A stretch of 6,050 nucleotides of DNA from assembly GCA_024636395.1 (NCBI GenBank), contig JAGXHD010000217.1, positions 1-6,050 on the forward strand, given 5' to 3'. Source of the DNA: Sulfitobacter sp. Its GTDB lineage: Bacteria; Pseudomonadota; Alphaproteobacteria; Rhodobacterales; Rhodobacteraceae. This document shows, one piece after another, positions 1 through 5,185 of this stretch. The position numbers and the translations under genes were made by a program. The notes beneath the pieces were generated by a model. That model saw only the letters and a list, made by a program, of their open reading frames with translations, did no database searches and was not told the origin of the DNA. The first letter of the stretch is position 1; every line of letters begins with the position of its first letter.

Positions 1-1583
1 GAGATGGCCTGTCGCTCGATCATGCGATGCACCGTTGGTTTTCCCGGGCCTCGATGTAGCGCCAGTAGGCGCGCATACGACTCGGCATCCGCGCGAGTCC
101 GGCGCTCGTGGTGACGGACATACTCGACCCAAGTTGGGACATGATAAGTCTCGGTCCAGATATCCGGGTTCTCAAGGTCACGCAAAAGCGTCCATTGCTG
201 TGCCCCGTCGCGAAGACGAATGCGTCGCCTCACATTCATCACAGCAAGAAACTCGGTCACATTATTCTGGGCAATTTCGTAGTCGATCATGATCATGATC
301 GGCCCGCTACGCTGTGTTAGGTCCAGTCGCAGAGATGGCTCTTTGAAGGCATTGAGCGGGTTCAGATTGAGATCGTCGGTGTCCGGCAGCGGCACCCTCA
401 TACCTGCGACAGCCCCAAGGATGAGCAGCGCCGCCGCCACAAACATGGCACGATCCGCACCGAAGTTTTCAGCTAACGACCCCCACGCCCAACTGCCGCC
501 GGCCATGCCGCCAAAAACGCCGGTCTGATAAAGATCAAGGGCTCGGCCGACGACCCATCGCGGAGTAGAGAGTTGTACTGTCACGTTGAACAATGAAAGG
601 GCTATCACCCAACTGCCACCAGCCAGCAGGAGCGCCGCGGCGCTAAAGATGTAGTTCCCGCTAATGCCCAAAATGATGCAGCTGGTCGCGAAAGCGACAA
701 AGGCTGCTTGGGTAATACGCTCATTCTGAAAGCGGGCCCGCAGGCGGGCGTTCATTAGCGCGCCGCCCACTGCCCCCAAACCGAAGCAGCCAAGCAGCAC
801 GCCATACACAAAGGCCCCACCCTGCAACACGTCTTTGACGATCAGCGGCAAGAGTGCCAAGATCGCGATGGCAGACAGGCCAAATATAGATCCGCGAAAG
901 ATCACCTTGATCAGGTTGGGTGACATCGCGACATATCGGAGGCCTGCGGAAAACGCGCTGCCCATACGCTCACGCGGTAAACGCCGCTGGGGGGTGGACG
1001 GCCTCCAGAACCAAAGAGCCGTGATGATGCCAATATAGCCGAAGGCGTTCACAGTGAATGCAGCGGCAGCACCGGCGAGGGCCACAATCGCGCCACCTAC
1101 CGCTGGCCCGACGCTCCGCATGAGATTGAAGCCCATGCTGTTGAGTGACACCGCTGACGACAATTCCTCACGCGAAACGATATCGCCCATGGATGCCTGC
1201 CAAGATGGGTTGTGCAGTGCCGTGCCACACCCGATCAGAAACGTGAAACCCAATAATAGCCAAGGTGACAGCCACCCCTCATAGGCCATGATGGCAAGAA
1301 GGACGGATACGATTAACATGAAGGTTTGCGCGATGAGCATGACCTTGCGGCGGTCGAAGTTATCCGCGAACACCCCTGCCAGAAGCGAAAAAATCATGAT
1401 GGGCAGGGTCACAGAGGATTGCACAAGCGCAACCATGCTTTGAGAATCTGTCAGCGACGTCATCATCCAGGCCGCCCCGACGGCCTGCACAAGTCCTCCG
1501 AAATTCGAGGCAAGCGCCGCAATCCAGAGCATTCGGAACGTCTGGTTGCGAAAAAGCGTCAGCGTCGATGCATTTTTTGGCAC
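1..1583 (-). CDS. MFS transporter, MFS_3/EntS-like exporter with C-terminal soluble domain (3' end cut by window)
   Basis: Inner-membrane major facilitator exporter, read from a GTG at 1583 and still open at base 1, so 527 codons are visible and only a short C-terminus should be missing (the family is usually about 530-560 residues). Residues about 15-400 are a run of hydrophobic helices. The loop after helix 2 carries an MFS motif A variant (GVFADNFDRRK, residues 70-80). A later stretch, VQLSTPRWVVGRA, matches the conserved 'QL..P.WV.GRA' signature of Pfam MFS_3. Residues about 425-527 form a soluble tail with RLRDGAQQW, TWVEYVRHHERRT and a late Arg/His-rich segment, which is the typical MFS_3 extension. 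Family members include the enterobactin exporter EntS, but most have unknown cargo. The gene follows a decarboxylase on the same strand after a 347-bp gap and may export that operon's product; this is inference. No frameshift was seen. The family call is firm and the substrate is unknown. Confidence 0.93.
   Translation of the reverse strand, partial: MPKNASTLTLFRNQTFRMLWIAALASNFGGLVQAVGAAWMMTSLTDSQSMVALVQSSVTLPIMIFSLLAGVFADNFDRRKVMLIAQTFMLIVSVLLAIMAYEGWLSPWLLLGFTFLIGCGTALHNPSWQASMGDIVSREELSSAVSLNSMGFNLMRSVGPAVGGAIVALAGAAAAFTVNAFGYIGIITALWFWRPSTPQRRLPRERMGSAFSAGLRYVAMSPNLIKVIFRGSIFGLSAIAILALLPLIVKDVLQGGAFVYGVLLGCFGLGAVGGALMNARLRARFQNERITQAAFVAFATSCIILGISGNYIFSAAALLLAGGSWVIALSLFNVTVQLSTPRWVVGRALDLYQTGVFGGMAGGSWAWGSLAENFGADRAMFVAAALLILGAVAGMRVPLPDTDDLNLNPLNAFKEPSLRLDLTQRSGPIMIMIDYEIAQNNVTEFLAVMNVRRRIRLRDGAQQWTLLRDLENPDIWTETYHVPTWVEYVRHHERRTRADAESYARLLALHRGPGKPTVHRMIERQAI
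284..301. repeat. 18-bp perfect palindrome with three GATC sites, inside the MFS gene
   Basis: CGATCATGATCATGATCG is its own reverse complement and contains GATC three times at 6-bp spacing. It encodes the Ile-Met-Ile-Met-Ile-Asp strand that opens the C-terminal soluble domain. The palindrome probably follows from that alternating amino-acid pattern rather than from a binding site. Confidence 0.6.
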
Positions 1584-1592
1584 AAGGCGCTC

Positions 1593-1598
1593 TCCTCC
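1593..1598 (-). promoter_or_regulatory. Ribosome-binding site deciding the GTG start of the MFS gene
   Basis: On the minus strand GGAGGA lies 9 nt before the GTG at 1583, a near-perfect Shine-Dalgarno sequence. The nearby ATG at 1573-1571 is out of frame, and the first in-frame ATG lies inside the first membrane helix. The GTG is therefore the best start. Confidence 0.75.
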
Positions 1599-1617
1599 CC
1601 GACCAGCCCATACTCTG

Positions 1618-1647
1618 ATTAGTACTGACGTCGAAGGATGCGGACAA
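1618..1647 (-). promoter_or_regulatory. Possible sigma-70-type promoter for the MFS gene
   Basis: On the minus strand TTGTCC (1647-1642, 4/6 match to TTGACA) is followed after 18 bp by ACTAAT (1623-1618, 4/6 match to TATAAT). This would give a leader of about 30 nt carrying the Shine-Dalgarno site. Both boxes are imperfect, and alphaproteobacterial promoters are poorly predicted by this rule. A small palindrome, AGTACT, sits beside the -10 box and could be an operator half, but that is speculative. Confidence 0.3.
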
Positions 1648-1792
1648 CCTAAGGATCATTTTCCGGCAGGTGCCGCTGCAACCACCTACAAAACACGAAG
1701 ACCATTGTGTCGCGTTCGTGGCGGTTGAACCCACTTCAGCGCCCGACATCGAACAGATTGAGCGTTTCTCAAAAGCTGCGCGGATTGCTTGA
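1619..1792 (+). pseudogene. Short plus-strand open frame, possible remnant of a gene C-terminus
   Basis: This 57-codon frame is closed upstream by TGA at 1616-1618 and ends at TGA 1790-1792. The conceptual peptide looks protein-like: it contains NLRIIFRQVPL, then HCVAFVAVEP, and ends in a plausible amphipathic helix (DIEQIERFSKAARIA). There is no ATG and no convincing ribosome-binding site; a GTG at 1670 is the only obvious start. Third positions are only about half G/C, lower than in the flanking genes. I do not recognise the family. It could be the degraded end of a deleted gene or a chance frame. Confidence 0.2.
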
Positions 1793-1917
1793 TGACTGAC
1801 ACACGATTTGTTCTTTCTGACCCTGCACCACTTAACCTGGACCACTCGATGGGGGCAGTCCACTGGCTTCGGCCAGACAAGCAAGATGTCGATGAACGTG
1901 GTGCTGGAACAGCTTAG
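1792..1917 (+). CDS. Very short plus-strand ORF (41 aa), doubtful
   Basis: ATG at 1792 overlaps the TGA of the preceding short frame by one base (TGATG, an arrangement typical of coupled genes). The frame runs 41 codons to TAG at 1915-1917. The peptide begins MTDTRFVLSDPAPL and is soluble and acidic-to-neutral. It has no signal peptide and no recognisable motif. The ribosome-binding site is weak and the third-position G/C is low (around 40%), which argues against a real gene. Its start resembles the opening of some IS-type transposases (a short basic/hydrophobic start followed by LSD), but the resemblance ends after about ten residues. Confidence 0.15.
   Translation: MTDTRFVLSDPAPLNLDHSMGAVHWLRPDKQDVDERGAGTA
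1838..1862. repeat. Inverted-repeat block resembling an IS3-type terminus
   Basis: TGGAC (1838-1842) and GTCCA (1858-1862) bracket a G-rich core. Read on the minus strand the block starts TGGACTGCCCCCATCGAGTG. A TG.ACTG.CCCC start followed by an A-rich or AGT/GGAC tract is like the ends of IS3-family elements (IS150-type pattern). No transposase reading frame and no partner end are visible in the window. If it is an IS end, it is a solo remnant. The resemblance is from memory and is not verified. Confidence 0.22.
1863..1876. other. Small hairpin with TTCG tetraloop
   Basis: CTGGC-TTCG-GCCAG is a perfect 5-bp stem with a stable UUCG loop in the plus-strand sense (loop CGAA in the minus-strand sense). 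It lies 55 bp past the decarboxylase stop. No T-run follows on either strand, so it is not a standard intrinsic terminator. It could slow transcription or protect an mRNA end. Confidence 0.3.
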
Positions 1918-1930
1918 GCTTGCTGGTGAC

Positions 1931-3391
1931 TCACATCTGCCGGGAAAGGTCCGAACCGAAGCGCAGAACCTTACTCACAAGAAGGTCAAGATCTGCGCTC
2001 CTTGTCCGGTGATTGCAGATTGCGACGCGCAAGCAGTGCCGGTTTCGGATTGTCGTATCAGTGATGACGGCCACGCCGGTTTCCTGAAGGCGCAGCATGA
2101 TTTCGGTGTTGTGAATGCGGAGGGTTGCTTCATCCATGCCACCTGGATCGTGACGAAAACATACAATGTCGATGGCCACCGGTGCCAACAGATCGAGGCA
2201 ATCCTCTCGTTCAATCAGCTCTTTCAGATAATGCGCCTGTCTAATGCCTTGATCGATCAGGTGACCAAATTTTTCCACCCCATGATGCCGCAACATCATC
2301 CAGACTTTGAGCGCTCGGAAGCTCCGTGTTGTCTCGGGGCCATAGTCATGTAGGAATTCGGCCGCAGCAAGACCACGGCTTGCGACCTGCAGGTATTCTG
2401 CGCTTTCGGCAAAGGTCGCCCGGTGCAGCTTTCGGTCGCGGATCAGCGCGCAGCCAACGTCGAATGGGGCGTGCAATCCCTTGTGCAGGTCCAGCGCCAG
2501 CGAATCCGCCCGGTCAAGCCCTGCGACCAGCTTTCTGTATTCGGGTGAGAGACGGAGTGGCGCCCCGATGCAGCCGTCGATGTGTAGCCACAGACCTTCG
2601 CGCGCGCAAAAATTGGCAATCGCTTCCAGCGGATCAATCGAACCGGTATTGGTCGATCCGGCCGTGGCGATGACGCAGGCCGGGCGAAGACCGCGTGCGC
2701 GGTCTTGTGCGACAGCGGTTTCAAGGACCCCGAGGTCCATACGAAACACGGCATCGCTTTCGATTTTGACCAACGCCTTGCTGCCAAGGCCCAGCAGGTT
2801 CATCGCCTTCTGATGGCAGTTGTGCACCTGATCCGAGGCATAAAAGCGAAGCGGTTGGGGCATATCGGCGATGCTCATCTGATGCAGGTCGACCCCGGCC
2901 ATGGCGTTGCGCGCTGCCGTCAGCCCGATGATATTGGCCATCGACCCACCGGCAACCAGCGTCCCACTGGCGTCGTCAGGAAATCCCATCAGCTGGCGCA
3001 GCCACTCGATGACCTGGTGGTCTACCGCGTTGGCGGCAGTATCTCCGCCGCCAAGGTTCGATCCATCAATTGCCGCCAGAAAGTCCGCCAGGGCACCGGT
3101 AAAGCAGCCCGCCCCCATGTACCATGCCCAGAACCGGGGATGGATATTGCCCATGGCATGGGGATAGAGCTTTGCCCTGATATCGGCATAAATGGCGTCC
3201 AGTGGTTCCGGCCCGCTCGGCACAGCGATATCAAAGCCGTTGCGCTCAGCCCTCGGCATCGGCTGCCAGACCGGGCCGTCGCGCAACCCTTTCAGGCGGG
3301 CGATGGCATCATCCACCATTCTGTGAGCCAGCGTTCGCATGCCGTCCCAGTCAACGGGGTCGAGGCTCTCCTCCTTGACCGGGACTCTCAT
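1931..3391 (-). CDS. Group II PLP-dependent amino-acid decarboxylase
   Basis: Cytosolic fold-type I PLP enzyme of the aromatic-amino-acid/diaminobutyrate/glutamate decarboxylase family, often auto-named 'aspartate aminotransferase family protein'. At 486 residues it is full length. Visible landmarks are AGGSMANI (147-154, cofactor phosphate region), His190 in ASDQVHNCHQKA (ring-stacking position), TAGSTNTGSID (243-253), HIDG with Asp272 (pairs with the pyridine nitrogen), and Lys304 in DLHKGLHAPFDVG (Schiff-base lysine). The residue after the lysine pair is Gly where most relatives have Trp (HKW), so this is a divergent subfamily and its substrate cannot be read off. The expected reaction is loss of CO2 from an L-amino acid to give an amine. 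The start is fixed by a strong ribosome-binding site and a 4-bp ATGA overlap with the upstream methyltransferase, suggesting translational coupling and a shared pathway. No clear terminator follows. Confidence 0.93.
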   Translation of the reverse strand: MRVPVKEESLDPVDWDGMRTLAHRMVDDAIARLKGLRDGPVWQPMPRAERNGFDIAVPSGPEPLDAIYADIRAKLYPHAMGNIHPRFWAWYMGAGCFTGALADFLAAIDGSNLGGGDTAANAVDHQVIEWLRQLMGFPDDASGTLVAGGSMANIIGLTAARNAMAGVDLHQMSIADMPQPLRFYASDQVHNCHQKAMNLLGLGSKALVKIESDAVFRMDLGVLETAVAQDRARGLRPACVIATAGSTNTGSIDPLEAIANFCAREGLWLHIDGCIGAPLRLSPEYRKLVAGLDRADSLALDLHKGLHAPFDVGCALIRDRKLHRATFAESAEYLQVASRGLAAAEFLHDYGPETTRSFRALKVWMMLRHHGVEKFGHLIDQGIRQAHYLKELIEREDCLDLLAPVAIDIVCFRHDPGGMDEATLRIHNTEIMLRLQETGVAVITDTTIRNRHCLRVAICNHRTRSADLDLLVSKVLRFGSDLSRQM

Positions 3392-4260
3392 GATGCCACC
3401 TCTCCCTTGTGGCTTGATACAACTATGCTGAGTAACGGAATGCGAATTTCATCCCCGACGATGAATGCGCGCGCCTCGGTTTCGATCGCCTTGCGAATCT
3501 TCTCACGCACGGCTTCGCTCTGGTTCTGGACGATCAGTGGCATCCGTACGCTCCAGCGCATGAGGTAATCAAAGAGGCCGCTGGCGGGTGCGCACAGTAT
3601 TCCCTGCACAGTCCGGTGCGCGATTTCCATGAAGCCAATATCGGTTAGGAACCGGGCCCCTTCCGTGCAGGCCAGCGCAAACTGATCCGGAGCAGGCGGT
3701 GCGGCGCTCATGTCGGCATAGGTACCAACGGAGCCAAAAATCAATTTGAACGCCGGGTTTTGTTCTGGCGGCAGCCAGGCGCTGTAGGCGTAATATCCAT
3801 CAGGACCGAGGACGCGATAGGCCTCTCGCGCTGCCCTGACGGGATCCGTCACATGGTTGACGCCGAAATTGCAGACCACCACATCAAAGGATGCATCGTC
3901 AAAAGGGAGGTTTTCCGCGTCACCCTCAACAAAGGTCACACAAGGAAATCGCGCCTGCGCCGCCCGCACCATCCCTGGCGCGAAATCGACGCCGTGCGCC
4001 TCTACACCCAATGCCGCCGCCGCGCCGGCCGCGAAGCCCGGTCCGCAGCAGACATCAAGTAGCCGCTTTCCAGGCGCGACCCGCGCCGCCGCCAGAAGAT
4101 CGGGTATCGACTGCACCGTCGCCCTCGCCGTTGCGGTCTCATATGTATTGGCCCGGGCGTCCCACCCCTGCAACTCACCCGCTCGAAAATCGTCATAGGT
4201 CATCGCACTACCATCCGTTAAATGCGTGGGTGAGCCTGTTTGAGACCTCGCTAAAATCAT
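3388..4260 (-). CDS. Class I SAM-dependent methyltransferase (Methyltransf_11/UbiE-like)
   Basis: Cytosolic methyltransferase with a Rossmann fold. In the 290-residue reading, motif I is LLDVCCGPG (67-75), the acidic end of strand 2 is GVDFAPGM (90-97, Asp92 expected to hold the SAM ribose), GDAENLPF (113-120) binds near the adenine, VVVCNFGVNHV (127-137) is motif IV, and RVLGPDGYYAYSAW (149-162) is the post-motif strand. The C-terminal half is a variable substrate cap ending in a strand that includes IPLLSIVVSSHK. The acceptor is unknown; such enzymes methylate small molecules at C, N, O or S. Two starts are possible. ATG 4260 lies 3 bp past the DUF4242 stop with GGTGA just upstream. ATG 4203 gives 271 residues beginning MTYDDFRAGE, which fits where I expect the family's conserved N-terminus to begin. 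The gene overlaps the decarboxylase by 4 bp. Confidence 0.92.
   Translation of the reverse strand: MILARSQTGSPTHLTDGSAMTYDDFRAGELQGWDARANTYETATARATVQSIPDLLAAARVAPGKRLLDVCCGPGFAAGAAAALGVEAHGVDFAPGMVRAAQARFPCVTFVEGDAENLPFDDASFDVVVCNFGVNHVTDPVRAAREAYRVLGPDGYYAYSAWLPPEQNPAFKLIFGSVGTYADMSAAPPAPDQFALACTEGARFLTDIGFMEIAHRTVQGILCAPASGLFDYLMRWSVRMPLIVQNQSEAVREKIRKAIETEARAFIVGDEIRIPLLSIVVSSHKGEVAS
3397..3402 (-). promoter_or_regulatory. Ribosome-binding site of the decarboxylase, inside the methyltransferase gene
   Basis: On the minus strand GAGGTG (within GGGAGAGGTG) lies 5 nt before the ATG at 3391. It sits in the last codons of the methyltransferase. With the ATGA stop/start overlap this supports the chosen start and coupled translation. 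Confidence 0.7.
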
Positions 4261-4263
4261 CTC

Positions 4264-4548
4264 TCACCCCGGATCCGGACGCATCACAACGGTGGTGCTG
4301 ATTGGCACGATGTCATCTCCTGGCATGCCGACACATCGGGCATGTTCGCGCAGTGCGTCCTCGTCCACCGCCTCGTAGACGCAGGCGGTGCCCAGCCGAC
4401 CGTCAGGTTCGTTGATGACATACGAGCGTATCCAGCGCACCTTGTCGGGCATGTCCTCATTGCCGATGCGCGCCGATATCTCCGCCGTCTTTTCCAGTTC
4501 GGCCTGATCGGCCCACGCACTGGGGCGGCGTATCATGTAGAGTTGCAT
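4264..4548 (-). CDS. DUF4242-family small protein (putative nickel-binding type)
   Basis: This 94-residue soluble protein has no signal peptide. It starts with a strand (MQLYMIRRP) and contains a helix around residues 13-30. The block VRWIRSYVINEPDG (37-50) and then CVYEAVDEDALREHARCVGMP (56-76) follow the DUF4242 pattern 'W..SYV...CVYEA.DE.ALR.HA...G.P'. A final strand, ISTTVVMRP, completes the domain. The family adopts a ferredoxin-like fold, and the Streptomyces member SCO4226 is described as nickel-binding, so some databases call the whole family nickel-binding. Metal binding here is inferred, not shown. The start has GGAG 8 nt upstream. The gene is 38 bp after the exported protein and 3 bp before the methyltransferase, so it is clearly operonic. 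It might be a small enzyme, a metal carrier or a product-binding protein. Confidence 0.85.
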   Translation of the reverse strand: MQLYMIRRPSAWADQAELEKTAEISARIGNEDMPDKVRWIRSYVINEPDGRLGTACVYEAVDEDALREHARCVGMPGDDIVPISTTVVMRPDPG

Positions 4549-4586
4549 CGTGATTACTCCATTGATGAAGGTGTTGATCTACCACT

Positions 4587-5147
4587 TTATTTCGCAGCGG
4601 CTTTCGCCTCGATCGGAGCCATCACATGCCAGAGAGGCGTATCGCCCCACATGATATAGGGACCGCCAGCGTAGGGATCGTGTGGCAGGCTTGCCACCAT
4701 CTCCCGGTTCGGGAAAAGCATCATGAGATGCGGGCCCTCCTGAACCCAGATCCCGCCATCATCTTGGTCCGTGGCCATCGGATCTGCGTTATTCACCATC
4801 GCGTCGCCCGCCAGCATGTAGGATATTCCGACCACCTCGGTTGAAAATGCGCCCTCAGAGGATACTGCCGCGATCCACTTCATCCAGACGGCGTCATTGC
4901 ACATTGGATGAGTATCGCCCGGTATCAGGGGGACGCCAGGGAAACAGACCCAGCCGTTTGTTCCCTCCTGTAGGAGCGACCCGTCAAGGTCGAGAAACGT
5001 TGCTTTTTCGGTGATATCAGGCGGAGCTGCCATCTTGGCGCGTAAGATTTTTTCGTCAGCGGTCTCTGCGTCTGCGCCAGACGCCAAGAGCGCGGCAAGT
5101 GACGCCGCAATGCTCGCCGTGATTGCGAAATGATTTATTTCAAACAT
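4587..5147 (-). CDS. Exported protein of unknown function
   Basis: A 186-residue protein with a Sec-type signal peptide. A short polar start (MFEINHF) is followed by a hydrophobic Ala/Leu core (residues 8-22) and a likely cut after ADA at residue 27, so the mature protein should be periplasmic. The mature part carries EGTNGWVCFPG (61-71) and PMCNDAVWMKW (81-91), whose Cys68 and Cys83 could form a disulfide. Further blocks are GISYMLAGDAM (107-117), GPHLMMLFPN (138-147) and GGPYIMWGDTPLWHVMAPI (161-179). I believe related uncharacterised bacterial proteins share the 'GTNGW.C.P...MC.D..WM.W' and 'PH.M...P' pattern, but I know of no function. The ATG at 5147 has AGAGGA 9 nt upstream. An in-frame ATG at 5189 overlaps the upstream stop (ATGA) and would add 14 residues before the signal peptide, which makes it less likely. 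Longer open reading upstream of that is a shadow of the cysteine synthase gene. Confidence 0.85.
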   Translation of the reverse strand: MFEINHFAITASIAASLAALLASGADAETADEKILRAKMAAPPDITEKATFLDLDGSLLQEGTNGWVCFPGVPLIPGDTHPMCNDAVWMKWIAAVSSEGAFSTEVVGISYMLAGDAMVNNADPMATDQDDGGIWVQEGPHLMMLFPNREMVASLPHDPYAGGPYIMWGDTPLWHVMAPIEAKAAAK

Positions 5148-5185
5148 TGAATCATGTCCTCTTGCTGTTGGGTTGACGGCCTTTG

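Larger units (their letters stand above)
1584..1930. other. 347-bp gap between decarboxylase and MFS gene
   Basis: This is the only gap over 300 bases. It holds the MFS ribosome-binding site and possible promoter at its left end. Two short plus-strand open frames (1619-1792 and 1792-1917), an IS-end-like inverted repeat (1838-1862) and a TTCG hairpin (1863-1876) lie further right. I see no tRNA, no riboswitch-like layout and no intact gene. The gap contrasts with spacings of 38 bp or less elsewhere in the cluster, which suggests an insertion, deletion or decay event here. Confidence 0.6.

Noticed and set aside
1360..1884. Minus-strand frame of 174 codons spanning the gap and the MFS start
   Set aside because: It overlaps the well-supported MFS gene in another frame; its Cys/Arg-rich composition is typical of a shadow frame.
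1877..1930. Intrinsic terminator after the decarboxylase
   Set aside because: CAGC/GCTG pairing just past the stop is short with a long loop and there is no T-run, so it does not meet the standard.
1808..2353. Plus-strand open frame of 181 codons
   Set aside because: Most of it is antisense to the decarboxylase C-terminus, and the predicted protein shows no family pattern.
2705..3568. Long plus-strand open frame (287 codons) opposite the decarboxylase
   Set aside because: It is antisense to a gene with full family motifs, shows no recognisable domain, and is the kind of shadow frame expected in GC-rich DNA.
4549..4586. Internal promoter or riboswitch between the exported protein and DUF4242 genes
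   Set aside because: Only 38 bp are available; a GGAG ribosome-binding site is present but no promoter boxes or aptamer-like stems.
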